Origin: Elysia marginata | Lineage: Eukaryota > Mollusca > Gastropoda > Plakobranchidae | Assembly (NCBI GenBank): GCA_019649035.1 | Contig: BMAT01013908.1 | Location: forward strand, 59,898-82,891 | DNA length: 22,994 bases | Direction of reading: 5' to 3' | Shown here: positions 9,301-17,374 of the stretch, one piece after another | Position numbering within the stretch: position 1 is the stretch's first letter | Layout: the number at the start of each line of letters is the position of its first letter | The notes under the pieces: generated by a model | The model's database searches: none | The model's input: only the letters and a program-made list of their open reading frames with translations | What the model was told of the DNA's origin: nothing | Position numbers and translations under genes: made by a program

Positions 9301-10153
9301 CATCATCATTATTATTTCAATAATATCAGGCACTTCAATACTGTAAGTTAAAAAACAAAAGTACCAGAATATTGAGGCACCAAATCTGTAAAGTATTTGT
9401 ATTGAGTTTTTTGTCTGTCGTAACAATAGGAAGTAATTACCCGATATACATGTAAATTTATCATGTACTAAGTTGGGGATTATGAAAATACATGTATAAC
9501 AGTCTTTTCCATTCTAAACATGCAGTATTTCATTCTGTCACGTTTGTGCCCACTGTAAGAGCTTCTTCTCGCTGTCAGTTCTATCTTGTACCGTATGTGG
9601 TTCTAATCTTAATACATGTATTTCTGTTTCCTCCTTGAACAACTGAAGTTCTTCTTTCCCTTGTGCCCTTTATTCTGCTAATTCTAATTCTCTTTAATGT
9701 TTAACGTAAAATTAGATTTTCCCTACCCAAACTTCAATGCATCACACTCGCAGTCAAACCCAGATTTGAAATGAATACATATCTATCTATCGATAGATCT
9801 ATCTACAAGGTATCTATCTGTCTGTCTATTTTTTATAATACAGTCTTTCTGAGTTTCTATCTATCTGTCTATCTATCTACATGTATATTTATAAATCTCT
9901 CTAAATAGCTGTCTATCTTTCTATCTTTGACTCTGCCTTCTCTCTAAAATCTGTTTATCTATCTTTTTTCTCTTTTGCTTCTCTCTCAGGATGGTAAGAT
10001 ATTTATTTTTTAATTTCTTCTCTCACTTAGCTTGCACAGTTTCGTCTGGTGAATCTAAGGACAGCTACTGACCCATACTTGATGACAAATAGTCGACCTG
10101 TTCAACCACTGGACAACCGCATCATCCTCACTAATAGCCCATACTATAGATAA
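346..10153 (+). CDS. Alpha-carbonic anhydrase gene, 3' part (exons at 346-494, 3975-4032, 8474-8631, 10031-10153)
   Basis: Alpha-carbonic anhydrases are zinc enzymes that interconvert CO2 and bicarbonate; in invertebrates they serve acid-base balance and biomineralisation. Four exons in the right order carry family motifs: [10 protein letters not shown] with two of the three zinc histidines (H94 and H96 in human CA2 numbering), GSEH (E106), SLTTPPC (T199 gate region) and NSRPVQPL near the C-terminus. Phases agree: 494 ends in phase 0; 3975-4032 begins in phase 0 and leaves one base that joins two bases of 8474-8631 to make Gly; 8631 and 10031 meet in phase 0. The 5' exons are outside the window. 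The exon of about 30 codons that should hold the third zinc histidine (H119) between 494 and 3975 was not found, so catalytic competence is unproven. The isoform is not assignable; FHWS replaces the usual FHWG. The product ends soon after the catalytic domain (NSPYYR), with no membrane anchor visible. Confidence 0.88.
1151..1315. mobile_element. MITE-like inverted-repeat element, 165 bp, tips contain AAGATGGCGG
   Basis: 1151-1178 and 1288-1315 are inverted copies, 25 of 28 bases matching. The inner 18 bases (GTCCGCCATCTTGATAGG on the right) are a perfect match. The 109 bp between them is unique and non-coding. Size and structure fit a small non-autonomous DNA transposon; no convincing target-site duplication is visible. 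The arms contain CAAGATGGCGGAC, close to the YY1 consensus AAGATGGCGGC. Confidence 0.65.
1795..2067 (+). pseudogene. LINE endonuclease (APE-type) fragment
   Basis: The open stretch encodes [18 protein letters not shown], then an RGTEMLFDN segment and [13 protein letters not shown]. This pattern ([16 protein letters not shown], then a strand, then YGPN) is typical of the N-terminal apurinic-like endonuclease domain of L1/Tx1-type non-LTR retrotransposon ORF2. Only about 90 residues survive. The upstream catalytic Glu region, the SDH motif and the reverse transcriptase are absent, so it is a dead fragment inside a carbonic anhydrase intron. The clade call is tentative. Confidence 0.75.
2292..2531 (+). 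repeat. Degenerate tandem repeat, period about 101-106 bp
   Basis: GAGCGTACGAA begins units at 2292 and 2398, and GAGCTCTCACATGC starts a third, partial unit at 2499. Units share CTTTTGTTT(C)GTGTACAT and ACACC(G/A)TTAAG(A/G)TCGCTG blocks. The open frame at 2235-2477 results from the repeat's low stop density and has no recognisable protein. Confidence 0.75.
3074..3296. other. Unrecognised segment preceding microsatellite
   Basis: This is moderately GC-richer than its surroundings. It is open on the - strand in the frame that continues through the adjacent microsatellite, but no protein family is recognised. It may be an unidentified repeat; a coding role is not supported. Confidence 0.3.
3297..3480. 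repeat. Compound trinucleotide microsatellite (GAG)n, (GAT)n, (GAA)n, (CAG)n
   Basis: GAG repeats at 3298-3315 lead into about 20 near-perfect GAT units to 3393, then GGT, GAT, GAA and finally CAACAACAGCAGCAGCAGCA. It produces spurious open frames of Asp/Glu on + and Ser/His on -. It lies directly 3' of a - strand LINE terminus, as expected for the simple-repeat tail or seeded microsatellite of a retrotransposon. Confidence 0.95.
3559..3855 (-). pseudogene. LINE ORF2 C-terminal fragment
   Basis: On the - strand the frame encodes [20 protein letters not shown] and, further on, [15 protein letters not shown]. This is the well-known post-reverse-transcriptase motif of many invertebrate non-LTR retrotransposons (KRRL-x-Y-x-GH-x-x-R ... 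G-x-R-x-x-GRP-x-x-x-W-x-D-x-I). An internal stop follows KKCDMKL. Another frame then ends ...NIDHDDADR and stop at 3559-3561, the usual terminus of such proteins. The 5' end is truncated near 3855, typical of incomplete reverse transcription. Confidence 0.8.
3975..4032 (+). CDS. Carbonic anhydrase small internal exon
   Basis: This is a 58-bp exon between a strong acceptor (pyrimidine tract ending TTTTTCCCAG) and donor CAG|GTCAGT. In phase it reads [19 protein letters not shown] plus one base. It corresponds to the weakly conserved helix segment of the family (KPGLQKVVDVLDSIKTKG in human CA2, from memory). The leftover G joins GC of the next exon to give Gly. The call rests on splice sites, phase and position more than on sequence identity. 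Confidence 0.78.
4180..4405 (+). repeat. Degenerate tandem repeat, period about 51-58 bp
   Basis: Units end in GAAGCATAG(C/T)AAAA at 4235-4247, 4293-4305 and 4344-4356. They share GCATTTCCTGTACGCATTTT and CATGATGAACTG(A/T)GAAGC, which recur about 109 bp apart with a more diverged unit between. A further weak unit follows (CGTATTTTCTGTACGGAATG). No coding potential beyond chance frames. Confidence 0.75.
5045..5166 (+). repeat. Diverged two-copy tandem duplication, about 65 bp
   Basis: 5045-5108 and 5110-5166 both read as GA(A/G)CTC, TAACT(C/T)T, ATTTT, TGTGCTT(T/C)TCAATA, ATAC(C)G(C/A)CATTATC. Non-coding. Confidence 0.6.
5257..6045 (-). pseudogene. Non-LTR retrotransposon reverse-transcriptase 3' fragment (CR1/Jockey-like)
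   Basis: Read on the - strand, successive frames spell the post-palm region of a LINE reverse transcriptase in order: [17 protein letters not shown] and [14 protein letters not shown] (5985-5820), [18 protein letters not shown] (about 5795-5740), [18 protein letters not shown] (about 5630-5575) and [18 protein letters not shown] (about 5460-5400). Frames change at an apparent one-base insertion near 5811, and stops interrupt around 5660 and 5530, so the copy is dead. The 5' end (fingers, palm, endonuclease) is missing. The exact clade cannot be fixed by eye. Confidence 0.88.
6335..6530 (+). mobile_element. tRNA-derived SINE (or degenerate tRNA-like sequence)
   Basis: An A-box-like CGTCTTGTGGTAGAC (6347-6361) is followed by CCTCTCAGGCTGAGAGG, a perfect 6-bp hairpin at the anticodon-arm position, and an exact B box GGTTCGAGTCC (6389-6399). 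The body continues GATTCCTTAGGGAAGGGTCT, reminiscent of the CCTTGGGCAAGG block of many SINEs. The position before the would-be anticodon is not T and the acceptor stem does not close, so a functional tRNA is unlikely. The 3' boundary is uncertain. Confidence 0.6.
6976..8433 (+). repeat. Dispersed GC-rich repeat, four copies
   Basis: TGGAAYCGGGCCGYGGGTGG plus ATTYAC occurs at 6976-7001, 7260-7285, 7375-7399 (one base shorter) and 8408-8433. Each is followed by a variant of (A)TTRTCCTATATTATT, with partial extra units near 7333 and 7710. A SINE (7425-7705) appears to have been inserted inside the array. The element type is unknown. Confidence 0.7.
7425..7705 (-). mobile_element. tRNA(Ser)-like SINE with MIR/Deu-like central block
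   Basis: The - strand 5' end is a tRNA-like head: A box GTGGCGGAGTGGTTA (7695-7681), an anticodon-arm-like stem with loop CTCGAGA (CGA, Ser) and an exact B box GGTTCGATTCC (7650-7640). It is followed by GCCTTGGGAAAGCAATTTAC and, further on, CACCTGTAAAATGGGTACC, which resemble the conserved central block of MIR/Deu-type SINEs. The element ends in an A/T-rich tail near 7425. A/B box spacing and the closing stem have decayed enough that this is a retrotransposed copy rather than a tRNA gene. Confidence 0.85.
8474..8631 (+). CDS. Carbonic anhydrase exon with SLTTPP motif
   Basis: The acceptor TTGTCTCTGCCAG precedes 8474 and the donor CAG|GTGAGA follows 8631. The frame reads [20 protein letters not shown] and then [18 protein letters not shown], ending ...VPLSISGRQ. 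The [13 protein letters not shown] block is the most diagnostic stretch of alpha-carbonic anhydrases and contains Thr199, which orients the zinc-bound hydroxide. The exon ends at the conserved Gln, as the human CA2 exon does. A copy of a dispersed GC-rich repeat (8408-8433) lies about 40 bp upstream of the acceptor. Confidence 0.95.
8958..9320. repeat. (TCA)n and degenerate (TAC)n microsatellites
   Basis: There are about eight perfect TCA units at 8958-8980, then roughly 300 bp of imperfect ACT/TAC/TTA triplets ending in an (ATC)n run at 9293-9309. The chance frame over the start (8883-9116) reflects the triplet composition. Confidence 0.9.
9776..9970. repeat. Degenerate (ATCT)n / (GTCT)n tetranucleotide repeat
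   Basis: ATCTATCTATCGATAGATCT and later CTATCTATCTGTCTATCTATCT-like runs are separated by diverged stretches. They lie in the intron about 60 bp before the terminal carbonic anhydrase exon. Confidence 0.9.
10031..10153 (+). CDS. Carbonic anhydrase terminal exon
   Basis: The acceptor (TTCTTCTCTCACTTAG) precedes 10031; 40 codons and TAA (10151-10153) follow. The translation starts [20 protein letters not shown] and continues [21 protein letters not shown]-x-RPVQPL-x-x-R is the conserved C-terminal strand of alpha-carbonic anhydrases (NFRPVQPLNGR type). Phase 0 matches the preceding donor. There is no C-terminal hydrophobic stretch, so no transmembrane or GPI anchor is indicated. Confidence 0.93.
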   Translation, partial: LAQFRLVNLRTATDPYLMTNSRPVQPLDNRIILTNSPYYR

Positions 10154-10956
10154 AAACGGCACAGGCTTGGCATTCTAGAATTACCGATAGAAAGTAAGGG
10201 CAAGGTTTGTTGTTAATGAATTCTGTCTTCAATTAATAGTAGACCTGCTACTTTCATTATGAAGGAGTCTAAACCTATGTTACTGTACTCAACAGGCATG
10301 TCAGCCTAAACATAAACAAAGGGTAGCGTGAGACTGAGAGTTCAAACTACATTGAATTTCCATGTCGATGTATTTTTAAGAGAAGTGAGTATTTTGGCTG
10401 CTATAGGTCGGGCCAAAACAAAGTTTATTCTACGATATAGTGATTTTGACATCTGTTCGTGTTTGTGTTTTCGGCCTGCACTACAGCGGCCAAACCGGCA
10501 AAGTATAAACCATCAATCACTGCCATCAGTGGTAGCCGAACCATCCGAATGCAAACAAGTTCCTTTAAAACCGGAAACTGGGTTGTTGTATTAGTATAAC
10601 TATTAGGCGTTTTAAAGTGAGTAAGAACAAATGTTAACTGGGAAAACATTAAATTTTTATATGCTTAGGATCGGCTCTTGACACGCTAGTGTTAATCATA
10701 GGGAAGAGAGATGTTTGTTTTAGCTCGATGGTTTGGCCCGTCTACGAGAATCGAGCTGGTCTAAACTTTAAAAAAGAGTTAACACAAACCAGGGCTGGTA
10801 AGCCGTAACGAGACACCTAAGAAACACAAAATTCAGGCCACTGATCACACAGTTACTTGAATGCGCAGTGTAGGATTAATAATAGTAGAGCTGTTCCGTG
10901 GCCAATTTGTGTGCAATATAAGGGCATTTTCCACTAAATACAGGCAAATAAATAAA
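10154..10956 (+). other. Possible carbonic anhydrase 3' UTR; AATAAA at 10947-10956
   Basis: The stretch after the stop codon is non-coding. The first good polyadenylation hexamers I saw are overlapping AATAAA at 10947-10952 and 10951-10956, giving a possible 3' UTR of about 800 bases. An unspotted variant signal nearer the stop is possible. The interval includes the first copy of a diverged direct duplication (10675-10760). Confidence 0.35.
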
Positions 10957-11160
10957 AAATATAGCATTAGAAATATGAAATGACTTAGAAAAATTACCAA
11001 CTGGCAAACAACCAGTATGTTGAAGGCCAGGCCCTTGACACGGCAGTGTTAAACATAGAGGAAGCGACGTTTGTTTACATTCGACGGCTTGGCCAGTCTA
11101 TAGGTCGCGCTTGGTGGTCCCTTCAGTGAGCTGTTCTGTGGGGGTGTGCAGTCTATCAGA
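10675..11160 (+). repeat. Diverged direct duplication, offset about 359 bp
   Basis: 10675-10760 and 11034-11110 share CTTGACACG, CAGTGTTAA-CATAG, GTTTGTTT, TCGA-GG-TTGGCC-GTCTA and CGCTTGG-type blocks at roughly three quarters identity. GAGCTGTTC(C/T)GTGG then recurs at 10889 and 11129. Non-coding. Confidence 0.6.
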
Positions 11161-11257
11161 GAAACAAGTGCTGAATCTGAGTGTAAATACTACCCAGTGC
11201 CCAAGGGGTACTACTCTAAACGAATTTTTAAGGTTCATTTATTTTAACAGCCCCATA

Positions 11258-11886
11258 GGCTTCCTGGTATAGGTAAAGCATAGCGTACAAAATTCTTTCG
11301 ATTACAAAAAAATATAAATATTCGAGCATTCTCGATTCCGGTCTTAATCGATATCAGATGTTGACATGGCGGTGTCTATCGATATCAGTTTCGATAAATT
11401 ACAATGAAGGAGCGTATCAAGGAAAAAATCCAAAAGAAAAAAAAAGTTAGATACATGTTGTACATCAGGTCGAATAATTTTTTTTTAAATATATATATGT
11501 GCGTGAGTTTTTGTACTCTCTAAGATCTATATAAAATTACATATCGATCTACACACGGTTGAGAAAATTTTATTATTCTCTTTGTAACCCAAGACAGGAA
11601 TTTTTGTCATAGTAAACCCCGCCAACACAAAGTCATTTTTTTTCAAAAGATCATGGCCGGGAGACCTCGCAACAGAATATATCTATACATGTAACAAGTA
11701 ATGGCCAAGATTTAAAAAAAAAATAAAAATGGAAGGAACAAGTGAAACTTAAACATATAATTTAACGATATTTCAGGTTTTGTTATCGAACTTAATCAAC
11801 GTAAAGTAACTGAAAAAAGTAGTTGATACCGAAGGAAAGTAGTCGAATGAATTTTGTACGCTCTACTTTACCTATACCGGCTTCCT
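11258..11886. mobile_element. Non-autonomous DNA transposon, 613 bp, with 8-bp target-site duplication
   Basis: Terminal inverted repeats at 11266-11305 and 11839-11878 match at 36 of 40 bases; the tip is GGTATAGGTAAAG. The flanks GGCTTCCT (11258-11265) and GGCTTCCT (11879-11886) form a perfect 8-bp direct duplication. The interior has no long open frame. It holds two ATCGATATCAG copies (11348 and 11378) near the left end. An 8-bp duplication fits hAT, P or Merlin superfamilies; the GG tip and long TIRs fit Merlin or P better than hAT, but this is inference. Confidence 0.93.
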
Positions 11887-13600
11887 ATGCTTTATGAAGC
11901 TACCATGGTAAATCAGATACGAATCAGTTTTTTACATATTGAGTACATTGTAATATTTTGCACATGTGATTGCATTTTATCCTTCAGGAGAGCTTGAAAT
12001 TTTTGAAAATTCTTTTTTGTCACTAGATGTTTCGTTTCATAGTTAAAATGGCGTACGTCATAGTGCAGATTTTGATTTGTTTATAATTAGGTTAAGAAGT
12101 CTTATAATTATATGTAGAATTTTTACCCTGTTTGTATTTGAAGCATTGGGGAACTATGCAGGTATATTGTATAAATAAATGGATATACATATATGTGCAC
12201 ATTGCATGGAGGTTCATTCGCATTAATCTTCTGCTTAGAAATAAATGGTATACTTGCCAGGTAGTTAATTCTCGAAAGTGTCAAGATTTGCATTAATGGC
12301 TTTAAATGCCTAGAGCTGTTGGAATTATTTTAAAATTTCACTCGTTTGTGCGTTTTATAATCATGATATTTTTAAAACCTAAAGTACAGTATTTAAGTCC
12401 TTGATACTAATGATAGAGCTTTTTAAGCAGATGCAAGATTGCACTTAGCTGTAACTAGGCATAGATATTAAGGTAAAGTTTTGAAATGGAAACATTAAAG
12501 TATATAGATGCCTTGCCGTTAAACGATGTACTATTGATGATTATGTCATAATAATGACGAATAATTCCACCGCTCGACAACTGGTCACTGGTATCCAATC
12601 TTTTATTTTACAAACCCTTTTGGTATTATTGTTGTATTGTAACTATTGTTATTGGTAAACGTCATTGCTATTGTTTGTTGCTGTTGTTATTCATATTACT
12701 ATTATTAGCATCGTTTTTATTAGGCCTATTATTACTTTTATTTTCATTATTATGAGATGCATTGTGATCATTATCATTACTACATACATGTAGTATTATT
12801 ATATTATTGTAGTGATTTTTATCATTACTGCTAGTAACATGCCTGCAATTTCGCAGGTTTAAGTAGAGAATTTGCAGCGGTTGGCAAAAAAATTCTTTTT
12901 CTTTACATAGGATTACATTATAATTATTGATTTTATTAAATCTAGTTATCCTGACATTGTTAATTATTTAAAACGCCTATGGATGTTGTCATGGTTTATT
13001 TGAAAAGTGTTGTTATTTTTATTACAATTATCTAAATTTTTGTTATAATCATGTTTTTATATTTTACTATTTAGTATTATCAGTGATTTTACTGGTATTG
13101 CTATTATTTTTCATAACAGTTCACACGTGTTCTTTTTTTTTATTATTGCGAATGTCACCCTTTATGCTCTGTTTTAAATACATGTTTGTATGTTTGTGGT
13201 GTTTTGTTTTTTTTTTAAGTAAAATGAAATTATTGGCTTTACTTTATTCTCCTGTTGTAATTGCTGGTGCGATATTGATGTGGTTTTTGCCGTCGTTGTA
13301 ATTGTTGTTGCTGCTGCAAATGCTTTTTGTGATCGTTGTTAATGTTGGTGTTGATTATAAATGATCATGTTACATTTGGTTTTGTTATTTAATCTCTAGT
13401 GTATTTTCTCTTTTAATACAAAGCCAGGTAATATGGCTATTTGCGATGTTACATGATTTACATCCAATGGCACATACAGATTGCCTAGTAAAACTAAAAG
13501 GGTCTTCAACAAAACAATTAAAAGTCACTGCACTCTTGAGAAATATTCGCCATCATATTAAATTAAATTTTAAAAGGAATGATAAACAAATTTTATCTCT
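11887..13600. other. Intergenic AT-rich sequence, no gene recognised
   Basis: This is AT-rich with degenerate TTA/TTG triplet tracts (about 12600-12850 and 13240-13350). The small open frame at 13083-13301 is a T-rich hydrophobic chance frame without start context or family resemblance. Confidence 0.7.
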
Positions 13601-13840
13601 TTCAGGTTTTTGGTCTTCTTGAGTGTGATGGAAAGAATACTTTAATACTTTAGTTGCAGGTGCCTCTTTTTTTTTAATGTCTTGACATTTTCAGTTACAT
13701 CCAATATATTTAGATTCAATTTCTTTAAGTTAAACTCTACAAAGATAAAAACAAATTTACTCTCCAATTTTTTTCGCGAATACTGCTTTAATCGAGATCT
13801 GTTTTAGTTTTAAATGTTTCTTCCACTGAAAGGCTAATAA

Positions 13841-14110
13841 CATAAAAATCGTAAATAATTTAAGTTTTCCTCCCAACTTGGATTGGTTTGTTTCTAATGC
13901 AGGCCACTACTAGGCCTATTTTAATTTATTTATTCCCTGGATTTTAAAAATGAAAATATTGTTTACCTTTGTTTTGTAAAAGTTATATTTGTAAGATTTC
14001 TGAGTGTTTCAATTAAACTGCTTAGTATGCAATTTATGGATGAAATTAAGCTCAGGCATTTCTAAAAACATTTTTAAACTTTTACTATTCAAATCTGCAA
14101 TAAATTTACA
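13841..14110 (+). repeat. Left arm of long diverged inverted duplication
   Basis: This is homologous to the reverse complement of 15386-15656. Shared blocks in order include CATAAAAATCGTAAA, AAGTTTTCCTC, TTCCCTGGATTT, GTAAGATTTCTGAGTGT, AAATTAAGCTCAGG and ATTTCTAAAAACA. Weaker resemblance continues outward to about 13600 (CTTCTTGA and CAGTTACA blocks). By eye, identity in the core is about 75 percent. Confidence 0.85.
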
Positions 14111-15313
14111 GTGCGCACCACTTATATCGACATCGCTCATTTGGACATTTTTCTTTTATCAACATGCTTTACTAAGTCCACATTTTTTCACTTAATACGG
14201 TTAGTTAAATGTCTATCTCTATATCGACACTCTGTTCCCTCTCACATCTGTTATATCGACACATCGATGTCTTAAAACAGTTATTAAGTTGCGAAAAACA
14301 CGCTGGTTTCCCCCGCTAAATAACCGCACACTTACCCCCTTTGCCTCGGATTAGTCAAAATTGTTATTTATTAGTGTTTCGGGCAAGTAGATCTAGCCTG
14401 TAGACTTATGATGCGCCGGTAAATTGTATAAGATCTGTACCTGTGTAGTGGTATGACAAAGCGAGTGAGAAAAGTTCCTTTGTTACTAATATGCTCGTAA
14501 TACCGGTATGTTAGCCACGCGCTGTATGTGCCCCATTGCCTGTGGGCATTGCAGGAGAAATGAGCTTGCTAGTGTAATAAAAGATACGGGTGGGGCGCAC
14601 AGGGTGAAACAATCAGTGCTGGTCAGTGCAAGTGAAGTGATGCGGTATGACAAAGCTAATGAGAGGAAAGACAGCCACGCGCTGTTTGTGCCCTATCAAC
14701 TGTGGGCCTTGATAGAGAGATCAGTGTGGTTACATTCCATTCATAAATAATTTTTTACGGGGGGCGGGGGTGTTAATGATCATTTTACAAAAGGTTTATA
14801 CATGTTTCTTTTATATCCACCTTCTCTTATATCGACATACATTTTAATTTTTATGGAACTGTATATGTCAATATACATGTATCAGGTGTGCACTGCACTT
14901 CCATGTAATAATTTATTTTTGCACCCTTATATCCTCCTTTTGAGTTTCAAATTTTAGGAACTGTTCATGTAATTTAAAAAAATGGCCACACATGTTCATT
15001 TAACAATAAATGGATGGAAAACAACGAATAACCTGCAATTTGTTGTCCCTGTTTATAAATTGAACAAAATTCACCGTGAAACTGAGTCAACTCAAACCCA
15101 GATCTGAAAGGATTAAATGTCCATATAAAGAGCTTTTTTAGAGGATAGGTACTAGCAAATTTCAATGATGATGGTCAATTACAAAGACAACCTAATAACA
15201 AGTGTTTTTAACTTAGGAGGCCATTAAATTACATGTATCACTATCAGGTCAGGGCCTGAAGGGTTCAGCAGACTCCACTGTAGTTACATGCAATAGAAAG
15301 CAACAGGAATAAT
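14111..15313. other. Spacer between inverted arms: TATATCGACA copies and a tandem duplication
   Basis: The decamer TATATCGACA recurs at 14123, 14220, 14252 and 14828. A duplication lies between: GGTATGACAAAGC (14451 and 14642) and AGCCACGCGCTGT (14513 and 14672), the latter followed by (A/T)TGTGCCC and CTGTGGGC. The open frame 14508-14750 merely spans this duplication. No other gene signal. Confidence 0.65.
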
Positions 15314-15385
15314 ATATGAGCAGTTCCCAAAGTTTGGCACACAAAAGGGGGACATAAGAGTCCAAAAATAAATTGTCACATAGTA

Positions 15386-15656
15386 TTAGATTTATGGCAA
15401 ATTTGAATACTTAGTGTTTAGAAAAGTGTTTTTAGAAATACCTGAGCTTAATTTTATCCATGAATGGCATAGGCCTACTAAGGTGTTAAATTGTGACACT
15501 CAGAAATCTTACACAGATAACTCTTACACATAAACATAATATTTCTATATTTAGAAATCCAGGGAATGAATACTGGCATGCATATCATGTGTAAGGTGTT
15601 TTAAAAGCAAGCCAATACAAGTTTTGAGGAAAACTTCTACTTTACGATTTTTATGG
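15386..15656 (-). repeat. Right arm of long diverged inverted duplication
   Basis: This is the inverted counterpart of 13841-14110, with about 1.28 kb between the arms. It includes the first + copy of the spaced motif (15507-15534), which matches a decayed reverse copy in the left arm near 13981-14000. Confidence 0.85.
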
Positions 15657-16820
15657 TTGATTTGTGTCGCAAAGGTTATCCGTGTAATAAAGAGACTGTA
15701 ACTGAACCTTTTAAAATTGCCTTGCTGCATTTATTTTTTTAAAAATCACCTAGTTCAAGAAGATGAAAATCGTCAATTGCATTGCTTGTAAAGATTTAAC
15801 ACTCAGAACCTTTCAATCCCACTGGTTATTTTAGAGGTTCTTTAATTTAATGCTGTCTTACACCGATAACTCTTACAACAAAACATAAGAGTTGCATTCA
15901 AGGCCTATAAAACTGTTTGTATACAGTTACAAGACAACAATTTCCTTCGTTTTTGAGGAGTTGAAAGCACCAGGGTGCGATTTCATAAGGCTAAGGCTCA
16001 GTAAATGCCTTTCTCATACACTGTGAAACACACAAAGAGATACCTATTTTGGTCTTACATCAATAACTCTTACAACAAAAATTAATGCATTTTTTACCCT
16101 AGAACCCTCAGGAACTAAATAAAAGCTATTTAGATGATGTCATTTGCAAAGACAAAGTACTTTAATCTATACCAGACACATAAATTTAATTATTGTTCCA
16201 GTTCTCGAATCATTTTTGTCGTAAACGTTATCCGTGTAAGATCAGATTCAAGACAAAATTTGAAGCACAACTTTTTTGTGTAAAAGGACATTAAGAGGTT
16301 CAAATGCACAATAACTGTGTATGTTCATGTGAAAAAACGTGATTGAAGACATAAAAGCGGGTACTTTGACTTAAACAAGCTTTTAATTGGCGATGAAAAA
16401 TTATCTTACACTGATAACTCTTACACCAAACAGGGTAATAACCTTTGGTGCTTAAATTGGCTATTTAAAGCTCACAGCTTAGGTGGTTGCATCTGTTCCA
16501 CCAGTTTAAAAGGCTGAATGGCATTTAAACAAAGAAAATCATTACTCAGGCTGCTCAGTTTGATATAAACTGATTTTCTTTGGTTTATTACACCGATAAC
16601 TATTACAACATCTTACACGGATAACTCTCTGTAAAACTCTTACGACAAGGTTTGGATCCGCTTTGCTGATTGGCCAGACTGGCCCAGCCGTCCCACACGT
16701 GGTTTTATCATGTCGCATAGTCATTCTCTACCTGTTTTAGCTATTTATAGCCCAAACAAGCGTGGCTTTCAACTAGATCTAGCAGCAGTCTTACATAGAT
16801 AACTATTTACGACAAAAAGG
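15507..16820. repeat. Nine copies of a ~28-bp motif at mostly 160-200-bp spacing, both orientations
   Basis: The motif is TCTTACACNGATAAC followed by TCTTACRACAAAA. + copies: 15507-15534, 15856-15885, 16053-16080, 16404-16430, 16585-16610, 16611-16650 (with an internal insertion) and 16789-16820. Reverse copies: 15662-15690 and 16213-16241. Apart from the adjacent 16585/16611 pair, neighbouring copies lie about 160-200 bp apart. The sequence between copies does not look homologous. No CRISPR resemblance. Confidence 0.85.
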
Positions 16821-17374
16821 GTTGTGTGTTTGAAATTGTCTGTAAATCTTGATCAATCTGCTTTTTAACCTATAGCAGTGGTAAATAAAGAAGTGTGTTG
16901 AATAAACTTCAAATATAAATGAGAATTAAGTTGTAGAAGTGTGTGAGCAATGGTTCATTCAAGGTTAGATGTATTGGAAATTTACGACAAGCGTTATCTC
17001 TTAACGTACATTTAATTATGCCCTATATTTTAATCAAATTGAAAATTTTGGGCCTCAAACGGTTGTTAACATCGAGAACAGATGCCAATCTCTCCATTTA
17101 TTTAGTTTTGGGCCAATTGGATATTAATTAGCAGATGTTTAATTTTCATCATAATAGACCATTTATTATGTCCCCTTTGAAATGCGAAAAAATTGCACAA
17201 AAACTGACTTTATTTTTTATTTTTTAAAAAACATTCGTACAAAACCAATATTTTTAGATAGATTAAGCTTCTACAACCTTTCCTCTGTGAGACTGTGATA
17301 GTTTGAATTTTATTTCTGTTCAAATTATGATGTTTTTCACCCATTTTTTTACCCTTGTCTTAAATGGACTAAAA
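16821..17374. other. Intergenic sequence, nothing recognised
   Basis: AT-rich with no gene, repeat or RNA signature. It carries TTATGTCCCCTTT (17166-17178), an inverted echo of AAAGGGGGACATAA near 15344-15357 by the left 18-bp repeat. Confidence 0.6.

Larger units (their letters stand above)
8632..10030 (+). other. Carbonic anhydrase last intron, microsatellite-rich
   Basis: This contains (TCA)n at 8958-8980, a long degenerate TAC/TTA tract at about 9050-9320 with (ATC)n at 9293-9309, and (ATCT)n-related tetranucleotides at about 9776-9970. 8690-8940 and 9340-9770 hold nothing recognised beyond several TACATGTA-type palindromes. Confidence 0.8.

Noticed and set aside
12022-12060. AAATGGCGTACGTCATAG as a promoter/start (CRE-like)
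   Set aside because: It is an isolated short match with no open frame downstream and no other promoter features.
14508-14750. 80-codon open frame with two similar halves
   Set aside because: The similarity comes from a DNA-level tandem duplication that is not frame-conserved in composition; no family resemblance.
15507-16820. CRISPR array
   Set aside because: Repeats are imperfect, in both orientations, about 180 bp apart, in an animal genome without cas genes.
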